Source of the DNA: Tangfeifania diversioriginum
Lineage (GTDB): Bacteria; Bacteroidota; Bacteroidia; Bacteroidales; Prolixibacteraceae
Direction of reading: 5' to 3'
DNA length: 64,000 bases
Assembly (NCBI GenBank): GCA_945873105.1
Contig: CAMCBW010000005.1
Location: 83,078 to 147,077 of the forward strand
Shown: positions 1 to 9,248 of the stretch, one piece after another
Numbering within the stretch: the first letter of the stretch is position 1
How the letters are laid out: every line of letters starts with the position of its first letter
Notes under the pieces: model-generated
Told to the model about the DNA's origin: nothing
The model's input: only the letters and a program-made list of their open reading frames with translations
Databases searched by the model: none
Translations under genes and position numbers: made by a program

Positions 1-215
1 CCAACATTTTCCTGGTTGACCAGTTTGATCCTGCTATCGGCATCCCGGTAGGAAGCAGCGATTTCTGCCGTACGGTCGGTACTGCCATCGTTGAGGATAA
101 TCATCTCCCATTCGGGATAGCTCTGGCTCAGGACAGATTCGATGCAGTCGGCCAGGTATTTCTCGTGGTTGTAGGTAGGGGAGATAATAGATACCAGTGG
201 TTTCATTTGCATCAT
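1..215 (-). CDS. Glycosyltransferase family 2, N-terminal part (cut by window edge)
   Basis: Only the first 71 codons lie in the window; the gene runs off the left edge. Reading leftward from ATG at 215 (further in-frame ATGs at 212 and 206), the protein begins with the GT-A nucleotide-binding fold of family 2 enzymes: a hydrophobic strand followed by SPTYNHEKYL, then IESVLSQSYPEWE and IILNDGSTDRT. The NDGSTD stretch is the usual sugar-nucleotide contact. Such enzymes transfer a sugar from an activated donor to a growing glycan on the cytoplasmic face of the membrane. The flippase downstream of it in the window suggests a surface-polysaccharide context. The acceptor and donor cannot be told from this fragment. 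Confidence 0.85.
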   Translation of the reverse strand, partial: MMQMKPLVSIISPTYNHEKYLADCIESVLSQSYPEWEMIILNDGSTDRTAEIAASYRDADSRIKLVNQENV

Positions 216-299
216 AGAACTACACATTATAAGTTTAAATATGTCTTTTAATCTATCTTGGTAAATTTACATTTCTATTATTTGTTCCAAACAACAGAA

Positions 300-516
300 T
301 TTGTAAAACCTTATTTCCTATGGCAACCTTAGTAGTAACAAGATGCGTAGAGATAACCCCGACCTTATTACCTTATTTGAAAAAATCTACTTTCTAGGTT
401 CTCTCCTTCCGCCCGATCCCGGAAGACAGCTTCTAATCAGTAATTGTACACGGGCGGGTTTCGCAAAACGATTCATTTTTTCTACCAAGGTTACCTGAAA
501 AAATAAGGTTTTCAAA
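300..516. mobile_element. MITE-like palindromic element, copy 1
   Basis: A 217-bp non-coding unit with imperfect terminal inverted repeats. The left end reads TTTGTAAAACCTTATTT followed by GGCAACCTTAGTAG (300-336). The reverse complement of the right end (483-516) reads TTTGAAAACCTTATTT followed by GGTAACCTTGGTAG. A second copy with the same ends lies at 61626-61836. An internal ACCTTATTACCTTATT occurs at 362-377 without its inverted partner. It fills most of the 359-bp gap between the glycosyltransferase and the flippase. There is no transposase, and the target duplication is unclear. Confidence 0.6.
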
Positions 517-574
517 GCCGAAAATTTTCTTGTTTAATTCGAATTGTCTTCAAAATTTCGCCAGAAATACAATT

Positions 575-2068
575 TTAATCAGCATTCGGGATTATTCTGA
601 ACTTCTTCAATACTTTGTCTGCTGCCTGGTTGAGATCTGGTGAAATCCTGAAAAAATAGATGGGCAACAGAAATAGAATGGAGAAAATGGTACTTCTTAT
701 CAATAAATCAATGATGTAATGAAAATGCAGGGGTAGGGCAAATGCCGGGAAATAGGCAAATGCGCTGATCAATAGAATGTAGATGAAACGCTTGTTGTAG
801 GGCTGCAGCCCGTACTTGAAATAGAGGAATAGGTAACGCAACAGGTTAAGCACTCCCAGCGAGGCCGCACTGCTCACAGCTGCTCCCGTTAAACCATACC
901 GCGGAATAAGCAACAGGTTGAGCGACACCAACAAGACCACCAACACCAGCAAGAGGTAAGACTGGACTTTGTAATATTTGGAGGTGCCCATCAGCGAACT
1001 GTTGGCCCCCGTGGCCATGTCCAACAGGCAACCCAGTCCAATGAAGAAAATCACCCATTTGCCCGAGAGGTACTCCGGCCCTACGATCTGGATGATGTTG
1101 TCAATATTGAGCCAAACCCCCAGAAAAAGGTAGGACCCAATCACAAAAAGGGTGAGGCAGCTCTTTTCGTAGATATCTTTCAGCGTTTTTCTGTCCTCGT
1201 TTTTCCAGGCTTCCGCCGCAGCTACATTGGCAATTTTGTAGATGGATCGTGCCGGAAGACTCACCACAATGCCAAAAAAGAAGCAGATGGCGTAGACCCC
1301 GGCGGCATCCAGTCCCATCATTTTATTGATCATAATCAAATCCACATTCTGGATCATGATGACCGTTAAACCATTCAGTATACTGAAAAGAGAGACTACA
1401 CCTACCGAACGGATCATTTTCCTGTCAAGAAAACCAAGTTCGAACCGCAGGTTAAATTGACCCTCCCTGATCAGGGTATAGAGGATGTAAATGGTAGGTA
1501 ACGAAATGGCTGCGATGTAGGCCAATACAAACTGGTGAAAGGTGAGCAGATTGAAATAGTAGAGTGCAATCATCAGAATGATCAGGACCCTTTGAAAAAT
1601 CTCCTTCAGGAAGGTGCCATGAACGCTGTTCATCAGGGCAGAGTAGTAGATATCCAGGATGGAGAAGAACAACTGAAAAAAAACAAGCACCACCAGATAG
1701 TTGATGTATTCGACCAGCAGGGTGGATTTCTCCAGGCTCATCTCTACGAGTAATGGCTTAAATATCAACAACAAGATGGCCGAAATAAGGAATCCAATCA
1801 TTCCTATGGATAGTGCAAAGGGAAGAAATCCATGGTGTTTGTTGTCCTCTGTGCGGAAGAAAGGGAACAACCGGATGGTGGCACCGTTGATTCCAAGTGT
1901 ACCAAATTGGGCAATCAGGGTGGAGTAGGTGACAATGATCTTCAGCAATCCGACTTCGGTGGTGGTATAGATGCGGGGAAGGAGAATGGCTGTGGTGATA
2001 AATCCCAGCAGAACACCCAGATAGACGTAAATTGTTCCTTTAACGGATTGTTTGACAATGATTCCCAA
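575..2068 (-). CDS. Polysaccharide/oligosaccharide flippase (MOP superfamily, Wzx-like)
   Basis: An integral membrane protein of about 497 residues with roughly 12-14 hydrophobic segments, expected to flip lipid-linked glycans across the inner membrane. The N-terminus (GIIVKQSVKGTIYVYLG) and the GINGATIRLFP stretch are typical of Wzx-like members of the MATE/MOP superfamily. The frame is open to a TTG at 2095, but the family usually begins just before GIIVKQS, so TTG at 2068 is the better start; neither is ATG. It lies downstream of nothing else on this strand and is followed by a glycosyltransferase, which supports a role in surface glycan synthesis. The substrate is not predictable. Confidence 0.85.
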   Translation of the reverse strand: MGIIVKQSVKGTIYVYLGVLLGFITTAILLPRIYTTTEVGLLKIIVTYSTLIAQFGTLGINGATIRLFPFFRTEDNKHHGFLPFALSIGMIGFLISAILLLIFKPLLVEMSLEKSTLLVEYINYLVVLVFFQLFFSILDIYYSALMNSVHGTFLKEIFQRVLIILMIALYYFNLLTFHQFVLAYIAAISLPTIYILYTLIREGQFNLRFELGFLDRKMIRSVGVVSLFSILNGLTVIMIQNVDLIMINKMMGLDAAGVYAICFFFGIVVSLPARSIYKIANVAAAEAWKNEDRKTLKDIYEKSCLTLFVIGSYLFLGVWLNIDNIIQIVGPEYLSGKWVIFFIGLGCLLDMATGANSSLMGTSKYYKVQSYLLLVLVVLLVSLNLLLIPRYGLTGAAVSSAASLGVLNLLRYLFLYFKYGLQPYNKRFIYILLISAFAYFPAFALPLHFHYIIDLLIRSTIFSILFLLPIYFFRISPDLNQAADKVLKKFRIIPNAD

Positions 2069-2092
2069 CAGGATAGAATTTTCAAATAAGGA

Positions 2093-2100
2093 CAAAAGTA
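2093..2100 (-). promoter_or_regulatory. Candidate -7 promoter motif (TACTTTTG)
   Basis: On the minus strand TACTTTTG fits the Bacteroidota -7 consensus TAnnTTTG, and lies about 25 bp upstream of the preferred TTG start of the flippase at 2068. This also argues against the TTG at 2095, which would overlap the motif. No good -33 TTG is visible. Confidence 0.35.
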
Positions 2101-2157
2101 GGAAAAACCATTGTATAAAAAAATGTACTTTTACGACCGAATATCAACACAGTAGCC

Positions 2158-4629
2158 ATGGATAATCCAATTTTCAAGAAAGCCCTTCCGCACCTGACTG
2201 CCGTTCTACTCTTTTTGATTCTTCCGGCAATCTATTTCTCTCCACAGCTGGAAGGGAAAAAACTGAACCAGCACGATACCAACACGGCTACCGGAATGGC
2301 CAAGGAGATCATCGATTACAACAAGACCCACTCCGATCTTGCCTTGTGGACCAACTCCATGTTTGGCGGCATGCCGGCTTACCTGATTGGTTTGCCTACC
2401 TACACCCTGATCACCCCCATCTACAAGTTGACCACCTTGTTTGACTGGCGCCCGATCAGCTTTGTCTTTCTCTACCTGATCGGATTTTACATCGCCTTGC
2501 TCCTCTTTGGATTAAATCCCTGGATCAGTCTGATTGGCGCCATTGCCTTCGGATTCTCCTCCTACGACTTTATCATCATTGCCGCCGGCCACAACACCAA
2601 GGCGGTAGCCATTGGTTACATGGCTCCGATGATTGGGGCACTTTACCATGCCTGGAAGAAAAATCTCTGGGTGGGAAGTGCTTTGTTTGCCCTCTTTCTG
2701 GCGCTTCAAATCTATGCCAACCACCTGCAGATTACCTACTATACCATGCTTACCATCCTGATCTTCGGGATGGCAGAACTCTATTTTGCGGTGAAGGAAA
2801 AGTCAGTGACCGACTTCCTGAAAAGAAGTGCGGTGGTTTTCCTCTTTGCCATTCTGGCCATTGCCACCAATTCTGAAAAACTCTGGACAACCTACGAATA
2901 TGGGAAATTCTCCATCCGGGGACCGTCCGAATTGACACAGGATAAAGGGAACCAAACATCAGGACTGGACAAGGATTATGCCACCGGCTGGAGTTATGGG
3001 GTGGATGAAACGATGACGCTGCTGATCCCCAATTTCAAAGGGGGTGCCTCGATGATCGATTTCGGCCAGGAATCATCTACCGCTGAACTTTTGCGCAGCA
3101 ACAATGTCCCCAATGCGAACGCCATTGTCAAACAACTTCCAGGTTACTGGGGAACACAGCCCGGAACATCGGGGCCCGTTTATGTCGGGGCCATCGTATT
3201 GTTCCTTTTTGTTCTCTCCCTGTTTCTAACAAAAGGCGCCGTAAGAGCCTGGATTGTAGCAGCTACCATTTTTTCCATACTGTTGTCCTGGGGACGTAAT
3301 TTCATGCCGCTCACCAGTTTTTTTCTGGACTATTTCCCAGGCTACAACAAATTCAGGACTGTCTCCATGATCCTGGTGATAGCCAGCTTTACCATTCCCC
3401 TGATGGCATCCATCGGCCTCAACAAAATATTTACGGAAGAGATCGACAAAGCCCAATGGAAAAAGGCTTTGATCTGGAGTTTGGGTCTTACTGCCGGACT
3501 ATCCTTCCTTTTTTTCCTCCTACCAGGATTGTCAGGCTCCTTTGTTTCGGCCAACGATGCGCAAATGCCCGAGTGGATTCATAAAGGGCTGGTCAGTGAC
3601 CGCACCTCTTTTCTGAGGGAGGATGCGCTTCGCTCCCTGGCTTTTATCCTGGCAGTCGCAGTGATTATATGGCTCTATGTAGCTAAAAAATTAAAATCAA
3701 ATAACGCGTTGTATCTGATTGGTTTCTTAATACTTGTCGACATGTGGGGAGTTAACAAGAGGTACCTCGGCGAAGATAATTTCGTGCAGGAACAGAAGGC
3801 CAGGAATCCCTATCCGATGACCAATGCCGACAAGGAGATCCTCAAAGACAAATCCGAATTCCGGGTACTTAACCTCTCTGTCGACCCTTTCAATGAAGCA
3901 AGCACCTCCTATTACCATCAATCCATTGGAGGATACCATGGCGCCAAAATGAGAAGATACCAGGAGGTGATTGATTACCACATTGGGAATGAGATCCAGC
4001 AGTTGGGTGCAAAGCTGAACTCCTTGAAAACGGAGCGGGGGGTAGATTCCCTCTTCATCGGATTAAATGTGTTGAATATGCTGAATACCAAATATTTGAT
4101 ATACAATCCCGAAGCTGCTCCCCTTGGGAACATTCATGCAATGGGAAATGCCTGGACTGTTTCGGCTTACCAACTGGTTGAAAACGCCGACCAGGAAATT
4201 GATGCCATTGGCAAGGTAGATTTGAGCAAAGTAGCAGTAGTAAACAGAAAATTCCAGCCATTGCTAGGCAATTTATCCCCTGGAGAGAAGAGCACCTCTA
4301 CCCTCTCATTGAAAAGCTATAGTCCCAATCAATTGGTTTACAGCTATGCCGGAAAAGGGAAAGAGATTGCACTCTTTTCTGAAATTTATTACCCCAAGGG
4401 ATGGAATGTCTACATTGACGGTAAACTTATCCCCTGCTTCCAGGCCAATTACATCCTGAGAGCATTGGTTCTGGCCGAGGGAACCTATGACATTACCTTT
4501 AAATTTGAACCCCTGTCCTACAGATTGGGCAAACAGATCTCCATGGTCTCCTCACTTATTTTGTTGTTGATCATCGGATTCGTTCTTTTTAAAAACGTAA
4601 ATTTGAAAAACCGTCCAAAGCAGCTTTAA
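2158..4629 (+). CDS. YfhO family multi-pass membrane protein
   Basis: An 823-residue protein with about a dozen membrane segments in the first 540 residues, a large extracytoplasmic domain (about 540-790) and one last membrane helix near 795-815. The layout and HDTNTATGMAKEI near the start match the YfhO family, which resembles GT-C glycosyltransferases and is linked to glycosylation of lipoteichoic or surface polymers in Firmicutes. In Bacteroidota its substrate is unknown. It starts with ATG at 2158, divergent from the flippase with only 62 bp between preferred reading frames, and is followed after 73 bp by ftsX on the same strand. Family placement is firm; function is inferred. Confidence 0.85.
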   Translation: MDNPIFKKALPHLTAVLLFLILPAIYFSPQLEGKKLNQHDTNTATGMAKEIIDYNKTHSDLALWTNSMFGGMPAYLIGLPTYTLITPIYKLTTLFDWRPISFVFLYLIGFYIALLLFGLNPWISLIGAIAFGFSSYDFIIIAAGHNTKAVAIGYMAPMIGALYHAWKKNLWVGSALFALFLALQIYANHLQITYYTMLTILIFGMAELYFAVKEKSVTDFLKRSAVVFLFAILAIATNSEKLWTTYEYGKFSIRGPSELTQDKGNQTSGLDKDYATGWSYGVDETMTLLIPNFKGGASMIDFGQESSTAELLRSNNVPNANAIVKQLPGYWGTQPGTSGPVYVGAIVLFLFVLSLFLTKGAVRAWIVAATIFSILLSWGRNFMPLTSFFLDYFPGYNKFRTVSMILVIASFTIPLMASIGLNKIFTEEIDKAQWKKALIWSLGLTAGLSFLFFLLPGLSGSFVSANDAQMPEWIHKGLVSDRTSFLREDALRSLAFILAVAVIIWLYVAKKLKSNNALYLIGFLILVDMWGVNKRYLGEDNFVQEQKARNPYPMTNADKEILKDKSEFRVLNLSVDPFNEASTSYYHQSIGGYHGAKMRRYQEVIDYHIGNEIQQLGAKLNSLKTERGVDSLFIGLNVLNMLNTKYLIYNPEAAPLGNIHAMGNAWTVSAYQLVENADQEIDAIGKVDLSKVAVVNRKFQPLLGNLSPGEKSTSTLSLKSYSPNQLVYSYAGKGKEIALFSEIYYPKGWNVYIDGKLIPCFQANYILRALVLAEGTYDITFKFEPLSYRLGKQISMVSSLILLLIIGFVLFKNVNLKNRPKQL

Positions 4630-4702
4630 TCGCCTGCGGCGTATGTAAAATGCGCTTTTCACTGCGTTCCGTAAATTATCGCTCTTTTAAACCTATTCCA
4701 AA

Positions 4703-5572
4703 ATGGCAAAAGAAAAATTAAGAAAATCGCTCTTTAGCTCATATTTTAGTACAACCCTGAGCATATCGCTGGTACTTTTCCTTTTTGGATTGCTTGGCTT
4801 GTTGCAGATCAATACCAAGCGGCTGACTGATTACATCATGGAAAATGTAGGTGTAACCCTGATTCTGAAGGAAGACACCAGGGAGGTAGACGTTCTCAAG
4901 TTGCAAAAAACACTTGAAGCAACCTCTTTTATCAAATCCACCCGTTTTGTTGACAAAAAAACAGCAGCAGATGAATTGAAAAAAGATCTGGGGGAAGATT
5001 TTGTCGATTTTCTGGGTTACAATCCGTTGCTCTCCTCCATAGATGTAAAAGTCAATGCCTCCTATACCAATCCGGAAAGCATGGCTCAACTTGAAGCCCA
5101 ATTTTTAAAATTTCCTGAAGTTCAGGAGGTCTATTATCAGCGCAATTTGGTGAAACAACTGAACGACAATGTAAAAAAACTCAGTTTGATCATTATGGGG
5201 CTGAGTGCGATTATGTTCATCATCTTCATCGCCCTGATTAACAATACCATTAGATTGTCCATTTATGCCAAAAGATACCTGATCAATTCGATGCAACTGG
5301 TGGGTGCAACGAGGTCCTTTATCCGCTTCCCCTTTGTGGCAAAGAGTATTTTGCATGGGATTTATGGGGCAATTATTGCCTGCCTTATGCTGCTGATGAT
5401 CTTCTTCTCTTACCAAGCTGAATTGAAGCAACTAATTGATTTCCAAGACTCCTTATCATTGGCCCTGCTGGTTCTCGGGATATTTTTGTTCGGAATATTT
5501 ATGACTGCATTGTCTACCTATTTTGCTGTAAATAAATTTTTACGAATGAAGTTTGATCAGCTCTATTATTGA
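4703..5572 (+). CDS. ftsX: Cell division protein FtsX
   Basis: A 289-residue FtsX-type ABC permease: one membrane helix at about 18-38, an extracytoplasmic domain to about 160, then three more helices (about 165-187, 215-237, 252-275) in the FtsX-fold. The stretch NNTIRLSIYAKRYLINSMQLVGAT is typical. FtsX works with the ATPase FtsE at the division site and, in several phyla, activates peptidoglycan hydrolases through EnvC-like proteins; such a protein is encoded at 24884-26107. No ftsE is adjacent, which is usual for Bacteroidota. A promoter for the next gene begins inside its 3' end. Confidence 0.92.
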   Translation: MAKEKLRKSLFSSYFSTTLSISLVLFLFGLLGLLQINTKRLTDYIMENVGVTLILKEDTREVDVLKLQKTLEATSFIKSTRFVDKKTAADELKKDLGEDFVDFLGYNPLLSSIDVKVNASYTNPESMAQLEAQFLKFPEVQEVYYQRNLVKQLNDNVKKLSLIIMGLSAIMFIIFIALINNTIRLSIYAKRYLINSMQLVGATRSFIRFPFVAKSILHGIYGAIIACLMLLMIFFSYQAELKQLIDFQDSLSLALLVLGIFLFGIFMTALSTYFAVNKFLRMKFDQLYY

Positions 5573-5582
5573 ACTATCTTTG
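5552..5582 (+). promoter_or_regulatory. Bacteroidota-type promoter upstream of DUF3098 gene
   Basis: TTTG at 5552-5555, a 19-bp spacer and TATCTTTG at 5575-5582. This fits the TTTG-N19-21-TAnnTTTG consensus of the primary sigma factor (sigma-ABfr type). It overlaps the last codons of ftsX and would start transcription about 20 bp before the DUF3098 start. Confidence 0.7.
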
Positions 5583-5607
5583 CGGGTTAATAACTAATTC
5601 ATTGTAA

Positions 5608-5859
5608 ATGGTTAAGAATAGTGGACCATCAGACCCGGCAGGGTTTGCACTTGGGAAGGAGAATCTGAAATTGATGTTGATTGGATTGGTCATCATCATT
5701 CTTGGATTTGCGCTAATGACCGGCGGAAAAAGTACCGACCCGAATGTTTTCAACAAAGAGGTCATTTTCAGTTTCAGAAGGATTACCCTGGCACCCTTGG
5801 TTGTAATGTTTGGCTTTCTTTTTGAGATTTATGCCATCATGAAAAAGCCTAAATCATAA
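5608..5859 (+). CDS. DUF3098 family small membrane protein
   Basis: An 83-residue protein with two membrane helices (about 22-42 and 62-80) separated by a short loop containing KSTDPNVFNKEVIFSFRRI, the recognisable signature of DUF3098. The molecular function is unknown. In related genomes it sits between ftsX and cell-wall or tRNA genes; here it follows ftsX by 35 bp and has its own promoter. The downstream 102 bp before truB contain no gene. Its position suggests an envelope or division-associated accessory role, but this is inference. Confidence 0.8.
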   Translation: MVKNSGPSDPAGFALGKENLKLMLIGLVIIILGFALMTGGKSTDPNVFNKEVIFSFRRITLAPLVVMFGFLFEIYAIMKKPKS

Positions 5860-5961
5860 AAATCAAAAGAACACCTCTCAATTCCAATATTGAATGTTCC
5901 AATGCAGCAAGCACAACCGCCTGCTTTAACCGCTTGATTTACAATATTACCCGTTCATTTA

Positions 5962-6696
5962 ATGAGATATAAGGAGTCAAAAATTTTTGATTTCATTCAG
6001 GGCGAAATTCTGGTAGTCAACAAACCACTCGATTGGACCTCCAACGATTTGGTTCAAAAAATCAGGAATATGCTTTGCCGGCTGATGAAGATCAAAAAAC
6101 TAAAATTAGGTCATGCCGGGACACTGGATCCAAAAGCAACCGGAATTATGGTATTGTGTTCCGGTAAGTTAACCAAGAAGATTGATGAAATACAGGCTGA
6201 CGAGAAAGAGTACATTGCCCTTTTGAAGGTAGGAGCTACCACTCCCTCCTTCGATCTGGAAACAGAAGAGGATGAGCAGTTTGAGACGTCTCATATAACC
6301 AGGGAAGCAGTTGAAGAGGTGCTGAAATTATTTGTGGGAGCAATTGAGCAGGTACCACCGGTATACTCTGCAGTTAAAGTGGATGGGAAAAGAGCCTATC
6401 AATTTGCCAGAAAAGGAAAAGAGGTAGAGCTGAAGCCGAAGATGCTTGTCATTAAAGAGATAGAGCTCCTAAGATTTGATCTGCCGGAAATAGAATTGAG
6501 AATTGTTTGCAGCAAAGGGACCTATATTCGGGCCCTGGCAAGGGATATTGGAAAGGCACTCAACAGTGGTGCTTATCTCAAAGGATTGGTAAGGACGAGG
6601 ATTGGAATTTATACATTGGACCAAAGCCTTGATCTTCAAGAGTTATCAGATATGCTTTCTAATTATTTTCAAAACAGTATTAGTAAAAATATATAA
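5962..6696 (+). CDS. truB: tRNA pseudouridine(55) synthase
   Basis: A 244-residue enzyme that converts uridine 55 in the T-loop of tRNAs to pseudouridine. The catalytic motif GHAGTLDPKATG lies at residues 50-61, with Asp56 as nucleophile. Other family blocks are VVNKPLDWTS near 18-27, QVPPVYSAVKVDGKRAY near 135-150 and SKGTYIRALARDIG near 185-198. Length is normal for the short Bacteroidota form. It is followed after 9 bp by queA on the same strand, so the two tRNA-modification genes are very likely co-transcribed. Confidence 0.95.
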   Translation: MRYKESKIFDFIQGEILVVNKPLDWTSNDLVQKIRNMLCRLMKIKKLKLGHAGTLDPKATGIMVLCSGKLTKKIDEIQADEKEYIALLKVGATTPSFDLETEEDEQFETSHITREAVEEVLKLFVGAIEQVPPVYSAVKVDGKRAYQFARKGKEVELKPKMLVIKEIELLRFDLPEIELRIVCSKGTYIRALARDIGKALNSGAYLKGLVRTRIGIYTLDQSLDLQELSDMLSNYFQNSISKNI

Positions 6697-6705
6697 ATCA
6701 CATAA

Positions 6706-7767
6706 ATGTCATCAACAATGAAGCTTTCGAAATTTAAGTACAATTTACCTGACGAATTGATCTCCCTCCATCCATCCAAAAACAGGGACGAATCCAGGTT
6801 ACTTGTTTTGAACCGTCAAACCGGCGACATTGAGCATAAAATATTCAAAGATGTCATTGACTATTTCAACGACAAAGATGTAATGGTATTCAATAACACC
6901 AAGGTATTTCCTGCCAGATTGTATGGAAACAAGGAAAAAACCGGTGCTCAAATTGAAGTTTTCCTGCTCCGTGAGTTGAATCGTGAATTAAGATTGTGGG
7001 ATGTATTGGTAGATCCTGCCAGGAAAATTAGAATTGGAAACAAGCTGTATTTTGGAGATGACGATCTTTTGGTTGCAGAGGTAATTGACAATACCACCTC
7101 AAGAGGCCGCACGCTTCGTTTTCTCTTCGATGGAACCTACGATGAATTCAAGGACACCCTGTTTAAATTGGGTGAAACTCCATTGCCAAAGATTATCAAT
7201 CGCCCGGTGGAAGAGGATGATGCATCACGTTACCAAACGGTTTTCGCCAAACATGAAGGAGCGGTTGCTGCTCCGACGGCGGGCCTTCACTTCAGCCGCG
7301 AATTATTGAAGAGACTGGAGATTAAGGGTGTCAATTTTGCCGAAATTACCCTTCACGTTGGACTTGGTAATTTTAGAAGCGTAGATGTTGAGGACCTTAC
7401 CAAACATAAAATGGATTCAGAACAGATCTGGATCAAGGATGACGCGGTAGGTATTGTCAATGCAGCCAAAGAAGAGCGTCACAGGGTTTGTGCCGTGGGG
7501 ACCACGGTGATGAGGACCCTTGAGACCTCTGTCTCCACCAATGGAATGCTAAAACCCTTTGAAGGTTGGACCAACAAATTCATTTTCCCTCCTTATGATT
7601 TTAGCGTAGCGGATAGCATGGTTTCAAATTTTCACCTGCCACTCTCCACCCTTCTCATGATGGTGAGTGCCTTTGCGGGCTACGACAACCTGATGAATGC
7701 CTACAAAGAGGCAATTAAGGAAAAATACCGGTTTGGAACCTATGGCGATGCGATGCTAATTATCTGA
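6706..7767 (+). CDS. queA: S-adenosylmethionine:tRNA ribosyltransferase-isomerase
   Basis: A 353-residue enzyme that transfers and isomerises the ribosyl group of SAM onto 7-aminomethyl-7-deazaguanine in tRNA, giving epoxyqueuosine. Typical blocks are [14 protein letters not shown] at the start, [17 protein letters not shown], the [14 protein letters not shown] core at about 184-197 and the C-terminal [21 protein letters not shown]. The first ATG is used; a second in-frame ATG four codons later (6718) fits the family start equally well. It follows truB by 9 bp and ends at a strong bidirectional terminator. Confidence 0.95.
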   Translation: MSSTMKLSKFKYNLPDELISLHPSKNRDESRLLVLNRQTGDIEHKIFKDVIDYFNDKDVMVFNNTKVFPARLYGNKEKTGAQIEVFLLRELNRELRLWDVLVDPARKIRIGNKLYFGDDDLLVAEVIDNTTSRGRTLRFLFDGTYDEFKDTLFKLGETPLPKIINRPVEEDDASRYQTVFAKHEGAVAAPTAGLHFSRELLKRLEIKGVNFAEITLHVGLGNFRSVDVEDLTKHKMDSEQIWIKDDAVGIVNAAKEERHRVCAVGTTVMRTLETSVSTNGMLKPFEGWTNKFIFPPYDFSVADSMVSNFHLPLSTLLMMVSAFAGYDNLMNAYKEAIKEKYRFGTYGDAMLII

Positions 7768-7781
7768 TTGTTATAGTTATA

Positions 7782-7825
7782 CACAAAAAAAGGCCGGAAG
7801 AATTATCTTCCGGCCTTTTTTTGTG
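7782..7825. terminator. Bidirectional intrinsic terminator between queA and efp
   Basis: A perfect 19-bp stem (7782-7800 with 7807-7825) closed by a 6-base loop AATTAT. The core GGCCGGAAG/CTTCCGGCC is flanked by seven A on one side and seven T on the other, so it can end transcription in both directions. It lies exactly between the convergent queA and efp genes. Confidence 0.92.
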
Positions 7826-7834
7826 GTGGTTCAT

Positions 7835-8404
7835 TTATCTTTTCACACGTTCAGAATAGGAACGGTCACGGGTATCTACTTTGATAACATCTCCCTGGTT
7901 GATAAACAGTGGAACCATAATGGTTGCACCGGATTCTACTGTAACCGCCTTTAAGGCTGTTGAGGAGGCTGTATTTCCACGTTCGCTGGGTTCGGCATAG
8001 GTTATCTCCAATTCAATGAATGGTGGCAAATCCACGGTTAATGGAGTTTCTGTTTCTGCATGGTAGGTGATCTCAACCGTCATTCCCTCTTTCATCAGAT
8101 CCGCGTTCTCCACCATGGCAGCTTCAATATTCACTTGTTCAAATGTTTCTGCATTCATGAAGTTGTATCCTGTCTCATCATGGTACAAATATTGATAGGG
8201 CCTTCGCTCCACCCTGACAGTTGTAATTTTTGTACCTCCAGAAAATGTATTGTCGATCACTTTTCCGGTCTTCATATTTTTAAGCTTGGTACGGACAAAG
8301 GCGGGGCCTTTACCGGGCTTTACATGCTGAAAACTTACTATCTGAAAAATTTGGTCATTGAACTCAATACACAGTCCATTGCGAAAATCTGCTAAACTTG
8401 CCAT
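7835..8404 (-). CDS. efp: Translation elongation factor P
   Basis: A 189-residue protein with the three beta-barrel domains of EF-P: KOW-like N-terminal domain (about 1-65), OB domain (about 66-128) and C-terminal OB domain (130-186). EF-P enters the ribosomal E site and relieves stalling at polyproline stretches. The loop tip is KPGKGPAF with Lys32 in the position that is modified in some bacteria; no EpmA/EpmB-type gene is in the window. It starts with ATG at 8404 and is read toward the shared terminator with queA. Confidence 0.96.
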   Translation of the reverse strand: MASLADFRNGLCIEFNDQIFQIVSFQHVKPGKGPAFVRTKLKNMKTGKVIDNTFSGGTKITTVRVERRPYQYLYHDETGYNFMNAETFEQVNIEAAMVENADLMKEGMTVEITYHAETETPLTVDLPPFIELEITYAEPSERGNTASSTALKAVTVESGATIMVPLFINQGDVIKVDTRDRSYSERVKR

Positions 8405-8449
8405 TATGCTCTAGATTTGAACGTTAAAAAACTATCTTTAAATTTTTTG

Positions 8450-8457
8450 CAAAAATA
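8450..8457 (-). promoter_or_regulatory. Candidate -7 promoter motif upstream of efp
   Basis: TATTTTTG on the minus strand, 46 bp upstream of the efp start, fits TAnnTTTG. A clear -33 element at the right distance is not visible. Confidence 0.4.
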
Positions 8458-8489
8458 GTCAAAACCATTCAAACCAGAAAATTAATAAA

Positions 8490-9248
8490 ATGTCAGCTTT
8501 CTTCGAGAGTTTTTCACTATCCTACGCCCAATGGGCGCTCATTGCCTTGTGCGCACTCCTGGCGGGGATGTCTAAAACAGGAGTTCCGGGTGTTTCCATG
8601 TTAATGGTCCCAGCGATGGCCATGATCTTTGGAGGAAAGGCTTCTACCGGGGTATTGCTTCCCATTCTGATTACAGCGGACATCTTTGCCGTGATCCACT
8701 ATCACAGGCATGCCGAATGGAAACCATTGCTCAGAGCTCTTCCATGGGCCATTCTTGGTTTAATTCTGGCACTCTGGATTGGCGCAGGCGTAAACGATCA
8801 GCAATTTAAACAACTGATAGCCATTTCTGTGCTTTTCTCTTTGATATTGATGGTGTTAAATGACAGGAAAAATCAAAAAATAAATTTTCCTGACCGGCCA
8901 TGGTTTGCGGCACTATTTGGAATACTTGGTGGTTTCGCCACCATGATCGGCAATGTAGCCGGTCCGGTATTTGCGATCTACCTTCTTTCCCTGCATTTAA
9001 ATAAAAAGAACTACATTGGAACAACAGCCTGGTTTTTTGCCATTATCAATCTGACAAAACTGCCGTTGCAGTATTTTGTTTGGGACAACATACAGGAAAA
9101 GACACTGCTTATTGACCTGATGGTCATTCCTTTTGTCATGTTGGGAGCCTACATCGGAATTAAAGTCGTACATGCCATACCAGAACAGCACTATCGCTGG
9201 ATTGTGGTGTTCATCACCTTTGTGTCAGCTCTTTTGATCTTTCTATGA
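8490..9248 (+). CDS. Sulfite exporter TauE/SafE family protein
   Basis: A 252-residue membrane protein with about eight hydrophobic segments, built as the two half-repeats of the TauE/SafE family. The N-terminal MSKTGVPGVSML and the second-half GNVAGPVFAIYLLSL are typical of this family, which exports sulfite, sulfonates or other small anions. It is a single gene divergent from efp; the 275 bp after it (9249-9523) hold no gene or clear hairpin. Substrate is not predictable from sequence. Confidence 0.88.
   Translation: MSAFFESFSLSYAQWALIALCALLAGMSKTGVPGVSMLMVPAMAMIFGGKASTGVLLPILITADIFAVIHYHRHAEWKPLLRALPWAILGLILALWIGAGVNDQQFKQLIAISVLFSLILMVLNDRKNQKINFPDRPWFAALFGILGGFATMIGNVAGPVFAIYLLSLHLNKKNYIGTTAWFFAIINLTKLPLQYFVWDNIQEKTLLIDLMVIPFVMLGAYIGIKVVHAIPEQHYRWIVVFITFVSALLIFL

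Noticed and set aside
7777..7785. TTATACACA, a match to a relaxed DnaA box
   Set aside because: A single isolated match next to the queA terminator; chance occurrence is likely and no cluster of boxes exists.
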